Shown: piece by piece, positions 36,082 through 48,087 of the stretch | Layout: each line of letters begins with the position of its first letter | How positions within the stretch are numbered: position 1 is the first letter of the stretch | Assembly: GCA_031763025.1 (NCBI GenBank) | Contig: JASSKH010000001.1 | Span: 21,119,142-21,183,141, forward strand | Direction: 5' to 3' | Origin: Macrocystis pyrifera | Lineage: Eukaryota > Sar > Phaeophyceae > Laminariales > Laminariaceae | DNA: 64,000 nucleotides | Program-made: the position numbers and the translations under genes | Notes under the pieces: model-generated | What the model was told of the DNA's origin: nothing | Seen by the model: only the letters and a program-made list of their open reading frames with translations | Database searches by the model: none

Positions 36082-36122
36082 TAGTATATATTCTACTACT
36101 CGTAGTAGTAATGTACCAGGTA

Positions 36123-36234
36123 CTACGGGGCACCATAGTAAATAAGACCAAATATTGCTAAAAAAAATAGGGAAGTACCAGGTATATAGTTTTTTTGTGA
36201 TACCCTAAGTCCTATTTACTATGGATCCCCGTAA
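36123..36234. mobile_element. MITE copy 5, ends imperfect
   Basis: About 112 bp. CTACGGGGCACCATAGTAAATA to TATTTACTATGGATCCCCGTAA. The outer bases do not give a clean TA duplication; it lies only 41 bp from copy 4. Confidence 0.65.
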
Positions 36235-36404
36235 GAGTATTTTGTAGAGTGCATGCTGCTTTTTCCTGTACTACATTTGCGCAGTAGTGGTACTGTAGTG
36301 ATGTATAGTCACAGCATCGTAGTCAACCCATGGTACCGCGTGCATGTGGTAGCGTAGTATTCACCACAAAAAGAGTACTCCTCAGTTCCTGCCGACTACT
36401 AGTA

Positions 36405-37297
36405 ATTGGTGGTAATGAGGCGCGACCTCAGTAATACCTGCAGTAGTCATATCTGCGATGCATCATGCTGGGCGAATACGGATTAATCCGTTATGTGCTG
36501 AACCAACACGAACGAACAGCTACCTATGCCGTCGTTGGTGATTCCCAACATCGTAAATGTTCTTGGCTTCTTCTGTTCTTGATATATGAAAAACACAGCT
36601 GTACGCACACACCAAATACTTGATTTTGTCGTGTGTATATTGGATTCCACCTCGAGATCCGGCATAATAATTTGAAGACGAAAAATCTGCACTGCTTTGA
36701 CCACCGAACTTGTATTCGTATTGTATCTCTCAGGGATTCCAGAATCGGCACGGATACTGGTTGTGCTGGATGTCGACGGGTAGAATGAACAAAAGCACAC
36801 ACACACCTGAAATGTTTTTTCCAACAGCAGAGTTTTCTGGTTGAAATTCAGCATATTTGAAGACGAAAAATCTGCATATGAAGTGTTTTGTCCAACAGAA
36901 AGAGCTTCCGTAGCAGGTGCCGCCACTATTAATACTTGCTTGTACTGATGTACGACATCTACAGCAGCATTTTCTTGAGCAAAGAAACAGCAGCAGTAGT
37001 AGCAGTAGGTCGCACGAGGCCAGGGTCAGCGTCGCTGTACGCTCGGCTTGTCAATCTAACCCTTGAACCCTTTGTACAGGTACTTGATTTTGTCCTGTGG
37101 TGGTTCCGAACTCGAAATTCGGCATACTTTGAAGACGAAAAATCTGCACTCGACATGCTCTGTCCAAGAGAGAGAACTTCTCGTAGCAGCCCTCCTAGGC
37201 CCTGCCAGCAGCCCCCATCCTGGTACCTGGTAGGCACTCCGATCTCTAATAGTGCGGTCCTAACCAGTCACGGCAGTTACGGGAGTATACTCTATTG
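36405..37297. repeat. Repeat block X, copy 1
   Basis: Aligns with 45236-46180 (AGGCGCGACCTC, AATACCTGCAGTAGTCA, GATGCATCAT, AACCAACACGAACGAACA). Internally repeats a GAAGACGAAAAATCTGCA word at 36674, 36859 and 37131 and a TTGATTTTGTC word at 36620 and 37083. No coding recognised. Confidence 0.7.
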
Positions 37298-40200
37298 TAG
37301 GGCAGGGCAAGGGTTGCCCTGCTGTTCCCTAGGTGTTACCATATAATAAAAAAGGTTGGACGGAGGTATGAAAATTCTCTCGCAACGTCGATATTTACCA
37401 CGTAGAATGTTACTTGTTTGAAGATGCTGCAGTTGCCGCTATTTCGAAGCAAAAAAAACAAAACATAACTTCACAGTCGCATCGCGCAGATTGGGATGAC
37501 CTCGGCGTGTCGCGAACACAGCCATACCAAATAAAACGCCGCAGTGAAATCCAAGATGACACAAGGCATACGAGTTGACTTTTCGCCAATGATCGTTACG
37601 TACATGCAACCCGTAAACAACACTCTGTCGACCGAACAGTTACCGTAAATGTAGCTGCGCAGAACTCGAAAGGCTGGACGCGCCGTGCAACATTTCTGCA
37701 AAATGCGTTCTAGCAAAAAGACGGAAACAAGAAGGCAGGCAGTCCAAATCGAGAAGCAATATCACACAAAAAATCAAAATGTTTCAACACACATGTGAAG
37801 AACACGTGAGACGCTCAAGGCGGCGGTACGTCGGGGTCGAGTCGGCAAGGCACAGCTGCGCTCCCCACGTCGTAGTGGCCAGGACTTCGGCAAGGCGGAC
37901 GCGTGATGGGTCCTTGTCTAGTCGCCTCGATTATCTCCAAGCGCTCTTGGCTTGCGCGCTCATGGTAGCTAGCTCTACGGTATGCTGTCGTTCGTGCCTG
38001 GGGAACAGGCAAGGTCATAGACTTTCGAAGGTAGACATACATATGCTGGAAACCATGATACCAGTCGTAGTCGAAATCGTCGCAAGACGTGGTACCCCCG
38101 CCGAGTATGCAATCGTACTTCAACCACCGCCCTTTCGAACGCAACTGGGTCACGAAATGGTTCGTAATGGAGTAGATGACAGCTACGAGGCAGTACTCAA
38201 CGCCTATCATCAAAATGAGTGACGGTGCTGGCGGCTCTCCGGCATCCTCGTAGATGTCTACACGTGCAGACGCGAAGAAAACGCGATCTGGGGCGTTGTC
38301 CGCACTCCAAGGAAGAATCGACCATATGGATGTGCTGATGTGCCGGGCGCAGCTTCTCGTCGCAGGGGGGGCACGGAGCAGGTCCAGGAAATGAGAAGTC
38401 GGAGGCGGCCCCGGTCAGGAACAAGGCATTGACTGCATCCTGGAGTGACTGGGGTGGTCTGCGCGGAATCAAGACTGGTGCGGTATCTCGCCATCGTGCA
38501 CATTGGGATGCGGTCATTTCGATACGGCCATGGTCCTCGACATGGCAATCGGTAGTGTAGTTGCCAGTTGAATCCGAGAGCCGTCCCGAGTGTATATGAT
38601 ACGAGCATGCCTTTCCAAGGCGTCACCTGGCCATCCGCTGTTGGGGTGGAGTTGATCATCAGGTCGAAGGGTGATACAGAGAGGTCCGATCGAGACCCCG
38701 GCCGCTAAGCGGCAGCACCGTTGTTGACGTGGGCCGTTATCGTTCTAATGATAATGTAAGTATCAAGAAAAATACGTAGGAAGCACGTATTCGTACCATA
38801 GAATTTCCGCTTTTTTCTTGTGGTTTTGGTTCTATAAAATTTGGTTTTGGCACTACAAGACGTGGGTACCGTAGGTTGCAGGCATCGAGAAGTCAGTATC
38901 ACTGCAGTCTTGTTTCGACCAGCTGTGTAGGGTGTTGAAGGGTAGGTTGTCTGTCGTCCAACGATTTGAGGCGTTTCAGTCGATTTTCGTCCGCCTCGAT
39001 GCCGGTCGAGCAACGTTTGCACAGCAAGATATAAGCGGTGTGCATGGTGTGGAGGCAATGGACGACCGCAGGAACTATACTGCTACTACTACTGCTGCGC
39101 TCTCAAGTGGTTGCAGGGGGCACCCTGCTACTACTGTGACGCACCTTTTGGGTCCACTATACTTCGAAGTGTACGTGAATGAAATTATGACGAGCTTGTC
39201 GATCCAAAATACCAACCGCGCAGCTCGAACAACAGCAGAGACGGCGGTGCGTGGTGGTGGCGCAGGCAAACGGTGGCGACGGCAGGCACATGCGTACTGC
39301 TGTCCTCTCGATTGGCTGTGAGAATTGCACTGCTGCTCAGAACAACAGCATATGAGTACAACATCTTTTTTCCTGGTGGCGGTTGTTGATCGTTGTAGTC
39401 GGTGTGGCTTGAAGTCGGGATGTCATTCATGCCGTACATGCGCCCGTGCCCCCAGCTCTGCCTACTATCCGTCCTCGGTGCTGCATCGTAGGCTCCGATA
39501 CATGCAACTAGTCATAAATTACACCCCGCATATGCCAACGTGCGCGCATGATTTTGCCTGCGGCTGGTGTGCTGCTGGGCGCCTGCTGCTGCTGGAGGAT
39601 GAGTAGTTTTGTCTGGTGGCAGTTGGTCGTTGATCGTTGTGGTGGGCGTGGTCGGGAGTCAGGATACATACATGGGTACATAGATAGATACGTGCGCCCG
39701 CACCCCAAGCTCTTCCTATTTATCCTCGATGATGCATCGTAGGCTCCGACACTTGCAACTACTACAGGTACAACAGTAGCCAAGAGTACACCCTGGATGT
39801 GTCACCTCACGCAGTTTTGCCTGGTGGCAGTTAGTTGGTTGTTGATCTGTGGGCGTGTTCGGGAGTCGGGTTACACACATGCCCCCGCACACCAAGCTCT
39901 GCCTATCTATCCTCGATGACGCGTGGTACGCCCCAACACTTGCAACTACAGTACAGGTACAGTAGCCAAGAATACACTGCGGGTGTACACCTCGCTCGCT
40001 GGTTTGGCCTGTTACTATGCTGCTGGGCAACAGCAGGTGGTGGTTCTTGTTGGTCGTCGTCGTCGTGGGTGTGGACGGGAGTCGGGATACATACATGCGC
40101 CCGCACCCCAAACTCTACCTATCCATCCTCCGTGATGCATATCGCAGGCCCCGATCCAAGCCATCCATAGAGTATACTGCGGATGTGCCACCTCCCGCGC

Positions 40201-41523
40201 ATGGTCTGCCTGCTGCTGCTGCTGCTGCTGGGCGGCATGGCCTCAGCGATATACAACAGCCTGCTTGTTGTACTCGTAGCACGCTCAGTACGATATCTGT
40301 GCTCAGCAGCAGCGGTTGTAACGGCATTGTTGGCCAATCACGGCCATTGCGTAAGTCATACGGTAAGTCATAGCTCTGCTTTGATTGGTGGAAGCTCGAA
40401 AAGTCTAGTCTGTTTTTATGTTATTTTTTGCTTGTTTCCCTTGCCCCAGTGCCTTCATTCTTCATTCATGTAATAATTTTCTGCCTGACTGGAACACGTT
40501 CCCACCGGTCAGAAAGAAAAAAAAAAAACGAACAGCAGAGCTTCCCTCTTAGCCTTGTACGCCGCCCGCCCGTCTCGCGACCACCTCACCACCGTTTGGG
40601 TCCGGATAAAGTTTTCCTCCCTCTCTGCCACAGTGAGCGTCGTCGCCCGCCTCGCGTGAAGCCCGGTGCTCACCGTGGCCCTTCTTCGCCACTTCGACAA
40701 AGTTGGTGCTCAAACTGCATTGAAGTCTCGTTGAAGTTTAGTTTGGTCGCAAAAATAAGCACCGCTTGAATATTATTTCGCATATCAAAACGGCCCTTAT
40801 ATCTCGTATATGGTGCAAGCGGAGCTTCACAAGGAGGCCGGACAGAGCCCCGTCGTGCTTCCTGCGTGTCTCGAGACACACGCGACGCCTAGCCATGCAA
40901 ACGGCGACGGCGCTCCTTGCAACACCCCCTCTACCTGCTAGCACCCGCTGACACCCGCGGCGGCGCCGGGCTCGCCCTCGGTACCGTGTTCTGACTACAC
41001 GCACGCGCACGAAACGACATAAAATGGCTTCAGGTTATATATAAGCAACCCTTGACTCGTACCTGGTACGTTTCTTTGAACACGAGTACGACACAGTAGT
41101 ACAAGAAGGCGCTTCTATTGACGAACGTAGTGTTTGTTCGAAAATATAAGCTGTACCGGGACATTGTTTGTTTGCAAGAAAACGGTATACCTTGACATAA
41201 AATATCATATGACTTGGGTTTGGTGTGCCGTGATCACCTTGTTTTACTTTTCGTACCGTAAACTGGCAAAAATAAGATGGTGTACCGTTTTTTCGCATTT
41301 TTTGCAAGTGAGACGGACGGACATGGATGTTTCGCCAAAAAACGGTGTACCTTGACAGAAAATGCCATCTTACTTGGGTTGGGTGTACCCTGATGGCCTG
41401 GTTTGAGTTTTTCGTACCGTAAACTGGCAAAAAATCGCTGGTGTACCGTTTTTTTTGTCATGTCCGTTAGAACAGGAAATTAATTTTGCTTCTAGATTAC
41501 CCTAGGGTAAACCCTGGGGAACT
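37298..41523. repeat. Large tandem duplication, copy A (4.2 kb)
   Basis: ~97% identical by eye to 41636-45235. Starts in GGGCAGGGCAAGGGTTGCCC and ends in TTACCCTAGGGTAAACCC. It retains 709 bp (37795-38503) absent from copy B. Contains CTG-rich, Y/R-mixed sequence with many shadow ORFs and one protein-like fragment (38096-38704). Confidence 0.85.
38096..38704 (-). pseudogene. Membrane-protein gene fragment, frameshifted; possibly polycystin/TRP-like
   Basis: Starts at acceptor GCTTAG|C with DLSVSPFDLMINSTPTADGQ and VTPWKGMLVS. After a frame change come NYTTDCHVEDHGRIEMTASQ and ARWRDTAPVLIPRRPPQSLQ. After a second change come VFFASARVDIYEDAGEPPAP, then a hydrophobic helix ILMIGVEYCLVAVIYSITNH and RSKGRWLKY, closing at donor GGGG|GTACCA (38096). 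Copy B lacks the extra C that causes the first shift, showing that copy A gained it; the second shift sits in a C7 run (38365-38371). An acidic xDxYED segment before a membrane helix and a basic G-x-L-K-Y end resembles the pre-helix-2 region of polycystin channels, but this is a guess. Partner exons not found. Confidence 0.3.
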
Positions 41524-41635
41524 GCTGTGTTACGAGCGATACTAATTTTTACTCACCGAGTTTTACTCTTATAATACTAATGTAGGGCAGGGCAAGGGTT
41601 GCCCCGCTGTTCCCTAGGGTTTTGCTATAAAAGAA
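41524..41635. other. Junction between duplication copies
   Basis: 112 bp holding an extra GGGCAGGGCAAGGGTTGCCC / GTTCCCTAGGGTTT end at 41584-41625, like a third worn start of the unit. Confidence 0.6.
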
Positions 41636-44600
41636 GGGCAGGGCAAGGGTTGCCCTGCTGTTCCCTAGGTGTTACCATGTAAAAAAAAAGGTTGGACGGA
41701 GGTATGAAAATTCTCGCCCGACGTCGATATTTGCCACGTAGAATATTACTTGTTTGAAGATGCTGCAGTTGCCTCTATTTCGAAGCAAAAAACCAAACAT
41801 AACTTCACAGTCGCATCGCGCAGATTGCGATGACCTCGACGTGTCGCGAACACAGCCATACCAAATAAAACGCCGCAGTGAAATCCCACATGACAAAAGG
41901 CATACAAGTCGACTTTTCGCCAATGATCGTTACGTACATGCACCCCGTAAACAACACTCTGTTGACCGAACAGTTACCATAAATGTAGCTGCGCAGAACT
42001 CGAAAGGCTGGACGCGCCGTGCAACATTTCTGCAAAATGCGTTCTAGCAAAAAGACGGAAACAAGAAGGCAGGCAGTCCGAATCGAGAAGCAATATCACA
42101 CAAAAAATCAAAACGTTTCAACACACATTGGGATGCGGTCATTTCGATACGGCCATGGTCCTCGACATGGCAATCGGTAGTGTAGTTGCCAGTTGAATCC
42201 GAGAGCCGTCCGAGTGTACATGATACGAGCATGCCTTTCCAAGGCGTCACCTGGCCATCCGCTGTTGGGGTGGAGTTGATCATCAGGTCGAAGGGTGATA
42301 CAGAGAGGTCCGATCGAGACCTCGGCCGCTAAGCAGCAGCACCGTTGTTGACGTGGGCCGTTATCGTTCTAATGATAATGTAAGTATCAAGAAAAATACG
42401 TAGGAAGCACGTATTCGTACCATAGAATTTCCGCTTTTTTCTTGTGGTGTTGGTACTATAAAATTTGGTTTTGGCACTACAAGAAGTGGGTACCGTAGGT
42501 TGCAGGTATCGAGAAGTCAGTATCACTACAGTCTTGTTTCGACCAGCTGTGTAGGGTGTTGAAGGGTAGGTTGTCTGTCGTCCAACGATTTTGAGGCGTT
42601 TCAGTCGATTTTCGTCCGCCTCAATGCCGGTCGAGCAACGTTTGCACAGCAAGATATAGGCGGTGTGCATGGTGTGGAGGCAATGGACGACCGCAGGAAC
42701 TATACTGCTACTACTACTGCTGCGCTCTCAAGTGGTTGCAGGGGGCACCCTGCTACTACTGTGACGCACCTTTTGGGTCCACTATACTTCGAAGTGTACG
42801 TGAATGAAATTATGACGAGCTTGTCGATCCAAAATACCAACCGCGCAGCTCGAACAACAGCAGAGACGGCGGTGCGTGGTGGTGGCGCAGGCAAACGGTG
42901 GCGACGGCAGGCACATGCGTACTGCTGTCCTCTCGATTGGCTGTGAGAATTGCACTGCTGCTCAGAACGACAGCAGAGGAGTACAGCAGTTTTTTTTCCT
43001 GGTGGCGGTTGTTGATCGTTGTGGTCGGTGTGGTTTGGAGTCAGGATGTCATTCATGCCGTACATGCGCCCGTGCCCCCAGCTCTGCCTACTATCCGTCC
43101 TCGGTGCTGCATCGTAGGTTCCGATACATGCAACTAGTCATAAATTACACCCCGCATATGCCAACGTGCGCGCATGATTTTGCCTGCGGCTGGTGTGCTG
43201 CTGGGCGCCTGCTGCTGCTGGAGGATGAGTAGTTTTGTCTCTGGTGGCAGTTGGTCGTTGATCGTTGTGGTGGGCGTGGTCGGGAGTCAGGATACATACA
43301 TGGGTACATAGATAGATACATTCGTACGCCCGCACCCCAAGCTCTTCCTATTTATCCTCGATGATGCATCGTAGGCTCCGACACTTGCAACTACTACAGG
43401 TACAACAGTAGCCTAGAGTACACCCTGGATGTGTCACCTCACGCAGTTTTGCCTGGTGGCAGTTAGTTGGTTGTTAATCGGTGGGCGTGTTCGGGAGTCG
43501 GGTTACACACACATATATGCCCCCGCACACCAAGCTCTGCCTATCTATCCTCGATGACGCGTCGTAGGCTCCAACACTCGCAACTACAGTACAGGTACAG
43601 TAGCCAAGAATACACTGCGGGTGTGCACCTCTCGCGCTGGTTTGGCCTGTTACTATGCTGCTGGGCAACAGCAGGTGGTGGTTCTTGTTGGTCGTCGTCG
43701 TCGTGGGTGTGGACGGGAGTCGGGATACATACATGCGCCCGGACCCCAAACTCTACCTATCCATCCTCCGTGATGCATATCGCAGGCCCCGATCCAAGCC
43801 ATCCATAGAGTATACTGCGGATGTGCCACCTCACGCGCATGGTTTGCCTGCTGCTGCTGCTGCTGCTGGGCGGCATGGCCTCAGCGATGTACAACAACCT
43901 GCTTGTTGTACTCGTAGCACGCTCAATACGATATCTGTGCTCAGCAGCAGTTGTGCCGGCACTGTTGGCCAATCACGGCCATTTTGCAAGTCATACGGTA
44001 AGTCATAGGAGCTCTGATTTGATTGGTGGAAGCTCGAAAAGTCTAGTCTGTTTTTATGTTGTTTTTTGCTTGTAAAATATATCTCGGGCCCAGTGCCTTC
44101 ATTCTTCATTCATGTAATAATTTTCCGCCTGCTTGGAACACGTTCCCACAAACCAGAAAGAAAAAAAAAACGAACAGCAGAGCTTCCCTCTTAGCCTTGT
44201 ACGCCGCCCGCCCGTCTCGCGACCACCTCACCACCGATTGGGTCCGGATAAAGTTTTCCTCCCTCTCTGCCACAGTGAGCGTCGTCGCCCGCCTCGCGTG
44301 AAGCCCGGTGCTCACCGTGGCCCTTCTTCGTCACGTCGACAAAGATGGTGCTCAAACTGCATTGAAGTCTCGTTGAAGTTTCGTTTGGTCGCAAAAATAA
44401 GCACCGCTTGAATATTATTTCGGCTATCACAACGGCCCTTATATCTCGTATATGGTGCAAGCGGAGCCTCACAAGGAGGCCAGACAGAGCCCCGTCGTGC
44501 TTCCTGCGTGTCTCGAGACACACGCGACGCCTAGCCATGCAAACGGCGACGGCGCTCCTTGCAACACCCCCTCTACCTGCTAGCACCCGCTGACACCCGC

Positions 44601-45235
44601 GGCGGCGCCGGGCTCGCCCTCGGTACCGTGTTCTGACTACACGCACGCGCACGAAACGACATAAAATGGCTTCAGGTTATATATAAGCAACCCTTGACTC
44701 GTACCTGGTACATACGTTCGTTTGAACACGAGTACACAGCAGTACAAGTACAAGAAGGCGCTTCTATTGACGAACGCAGTGTTTGTTCGAAAATATAAGC
44801 TGTACCGGGACATTGTTTGTTTGCCAGAAAAAGCTATACCTTGACATAAAATATCATATGACTTGGGTTTGGTGTGCCCTGAATACCTCGTTTGTCTTTA
44901 CGTACCGTAAACTGGCAAAAATACGATGGTGTACCGTTTTTTGGATTTGGTGTACCGTTTTTTGGATTTTTTGCAAGTGAGACGGACGGACATGGATGTT
45001 TCGCAAAAAAAAAAACGGTATACCTTGACAGAAAATGCCATCTTACCTGGGTTGGGTGTACCCTGATGGCCTGGTTTGAGTTTTTCGTACCGTAAACTGG
45101 CAAAAAAAGCGCTGGTGTACCGTTTTTTTTTGTCATTTTGTCCGTTAGGACAGGAAATTAATTTTGCTTTTAGATTACCCTAGGGTAAACTAACCTAGGG
45201 TAAACTTACCCTAGGGTAAACCCTAGGGAATTGGT
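41636..45235. repeat. Large tandem duplication, copy B (3.6 kb)
   Basis: Direct repeat of copy A with the 709-bp block missing at the CACAT near 42123. Its right end has three extra palindromes of the TTACCCTAGGGTAAAC type (45174-45232). Confidence 0.85.
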
Positions 45236-46180
45236 GGTGCTGAGGCGCGACCTCAATAATACCTGCAGTAGTCACATCTGCGATGCATCATTCTGAGCGA
45301 ATACGGATTATTCTGTGAGGTGCTAAACCAACACGAACGAACATCTACGTACGTATGCGGTCGTATGTATCCGTGACGTTTTGGGCTCTCAGGGCGTGTC
45401 CAAACAGAATCTAAAATCGAAGTCGATAATCGAAATGACAGTAACAACTTGGCGCTGATCGATCCCTGGCCCAAACATGTTCCCGTTCGTTTTTGGTCCC
45501 GAGAAAATGAACGATTTACAACCCAATGCAAAAATAAAAACGGTGACGGCTGGAAATCGAATTTCATAATTTCTAAAATCGAAAAGCAAATCGAAAACAC
45601 GAACAGCAACAATTCAGCGCGTCCCGCCAGCGCAGCCACATCAAAATATCACATCAGGACCGCCGCACACAGCATCCAACCCACAGCTAGCACGGCAACA
45701 CAGCCCCCGTAAACAATCCGCACGCGAACCAACACACCAGCCGCGACTTTCTCGGGCCTTTGTTTCCCGGCGTTCGAGCCAAAGCGGACATAGTTCGAGG
45801 AAAATTCTGGATGGTGCCCCGCACAATGAGGTCGGAAGATCGTTTGAAGACGAGAAATATTCACCTGACATGTTTTGTCCAACAGAGGGTGCTTCTCGTA
45901 GCAGGTGCCACTACTGCTACTGATGTACACCATCTACAGCAGAGCTTGTCCAGCAGCAAAACCGCAGCAGCGGTAGCAGTAGTAGGACACATGAGGCCAG
46001 GGTCATCGTCGCTGTACGCTCGGCTTGTGTCTGTCTAACTCTTGATTGAACCCTTTGTACACGTACTCGATGTTGTCGTGTGTTTCCTGGTTCGGCACTC
46101 GTAATTTGAATACGTAAAATCTACAACTTTACATGTGCCTAAAAGAGCTTCTCGTAGCAGGTGCGACCACTACCACCGCT
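45236..46180. repeat. Repeat block X, copy 2
   Basis: Second copy of 36405-37297, on the far side of the tandem duplication, same orientation. Contains TTTTGTCCAACAGAG and CTTCTCGTAGCAGGTGC (twice, 45891 and 46149). Confidence 0.7.
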
Positions 46181-46184
46181 GTAC

Positions 46185-48080
46185 AATATCTACAGCAGAT
46201 CTTCTCCTGCTTCTCCGTCCCCCCATCAGTAGGAGAGTGAGCCTGACAATACCACCTGCAGCATGTCTTGGGGACATGGTCCGAACGTTGCTGTGGACAC
46301 ACAGGCACAGACTGCCTACGAGTACTGGTAGAATTGGGTTTCGTTAGGTAGAACTAAAAAATAAAAAACCGTCACGTATGATTTTACGGTTGTTGATTCT
46401 GTTTTTTTAAACTCTATGGCCCAGACATGTGCCTACACACGTTGTCGCACATAGCTCGACCAACTGTGAACGACTTACCACCGCACCAGCTCGAGAAGGT
46501 TTTGTTTGTGCGTGCGTACACAGAGCCCGCCTGGACTGGAATTGGTGCCGTGTGCGTTGAGCACGGTCGACAAACCTGGTCGAAGAAAATGTTGAATCAT
46601 GATGACACATACTCACACCCATCCACGAACAGAAAACTCCAAGCAAGGCACCCTACTCTTGTATGCGAGCCGTCATGAAGAGGCGTTTTTTTTTTTTCCC
46701 TTGAAAAACTAACAAAAACAAGCCTCGCGGGCCTCATTATCAAGGAAGAGTGCGTTCGGACCGCAACGTGCCCGTCTTCATTTTTCTTACCATGCCATCT
46801 TTGTTAAAGCTTCACGATAAGTAACGTCACAACACCGTTTTCGAAGTCTTTAAACTATGTTTCAGTATGAACACCATTTCGAATTTTCGTAAACCCTTTT
46901 GGTCTTTATTCCAGATGTTTTTCAGTACGGTGAGGGTCCCACTTAACCCTTTTAGGACTAAAGTCCTGTATCGGAGACAGAGTACTTGGAATTTAGTTTT
47001 TTGTCCTAAATGGGACTGCAGTCCTAAATGCGCGGTTCCATTGAGTGCGGGGCCCCACGTAATAGGTGCGGTGGTAATCTCTAGACACGAATTCATCTGC
47101 TTAAGTGCGGCTGCCGCGCTCAAGTGGAATAAGTGCGGTGCGGGAGCGGCTGCCGCACTCAGGTGGAACCGGTTCCGCTTTAGTCATTGCCTGGTACCGG
47201 GGGTCGGGGGGGGGGGGGGGGGGGGCGGTCTGCCTAACATACTGATGCCTGGGTATGGCCATCATCGCCATGATACGCTCCCTTCTGTGGGACCCAAGTA
47301 ACTGGCATGGTGCCACCCGGGCAACTTTGCTTGTCTGTATGCACCAGTTCCTGCCTCTCGTTTTATTATCTTTTTTCCTCCCCGCTCCTTTTTGACCCCT
47401 TTTGGTCCCTTTTTTCCCTTTTCTTTTTTTCCCTCTTTTTTTTCCCGTTTGCCCCTCTTTGTGTCTCGGTCTGTATCTTCCTTTTAGCCTTTGGCTATCT
47501 GCCTTTTCTTTTTGCTGTGCTCGAGGGTCGCATGGTACCAACACTCATTGCCACTGTATATCTTGATGCCGGCTGTGTTTGTCGCCTTGCTCGTCATCCC
47601 CGCCGGCTCCGTTACTACTACCGTAGGTGCGGCGCTCACGCATCATCCAGCCGAAACCAACCGTGCCTGCCATAGCCCCCCTGATGAATTCTTCGGTCTC
47701 ACTGCAGCAGCGACAGCAGGACTCTTCGCTGGTGGATTTTCCCGGTAGTCTAGGCAAGGTTTCGTAGATGAAGCGCGGCACATGTAGTGAGCACGTGTGA
47801 ATTGAACGGCCTACTTCGTTGCTCGCGTCCCTCTAACCCCAGCTTGTTCTCATATTGAACACTGAATATACCACTGTTCACAATACTGTCCATAAAGCCG
47901 ACTGCACGATTCCTGTTCGACCCCATTGAGCTCCAGCTTGTTTCAACACGGAAACCGTCAACTAACACATCATGCAAGCAGTACCCTTCCAAGGATAAGA
48001 CACACAATGGTAATTTATACTGCATTAATACCCAGAGGAGACCTGGGCTAGCTGCCACCCACGCCGTCGTATGTCAAGAA
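46185..48080. other. Spacer downstream of the MFS gene
   Basis: Near-palindromes AGGACTAAAGTCCT and GGACTGCAGTCC (47013-47024), two GCGGCTGCCGC words (47107, 47142), a G20 run at 47206-47225 and a T-rich stretch 47385-47460. ORFs here lack domains. The MFS polyadenylation site should lie just below 48088 but no clear AATAAA was found. Confidence 0.4.
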
Positions 48081-48087
48081 AGGACGC

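Larger units (their letters stand above)
35660..36400. repeat. AT-rich composite repeat with three MITEs
   Basis: Inverted partner of 83-515. An internal direct duplication of ~70 bp (35905-35970 and 36240-36310, sharing GTGCATGCTGCTTTTTCTGTACTAC-like sequence, abbreviated here) brackets MITE copies 4 and 5. Confidence 0.7.

Noticed and set aside
37815-38222. 147- and 132-codon ORFs on both strands
   Set aside because: The plus ORF is a shadow; the minus frame is covered only in its first half by the membrane-protein fragment, the rest lacks support.
40191-40470. Signal-peptide-like ORF (MVCLLLLLLLGGMASA)
   Set aside because: The Leu run comes from CTG triplets, both duplicated copies diverge by indels, and no domain follows.
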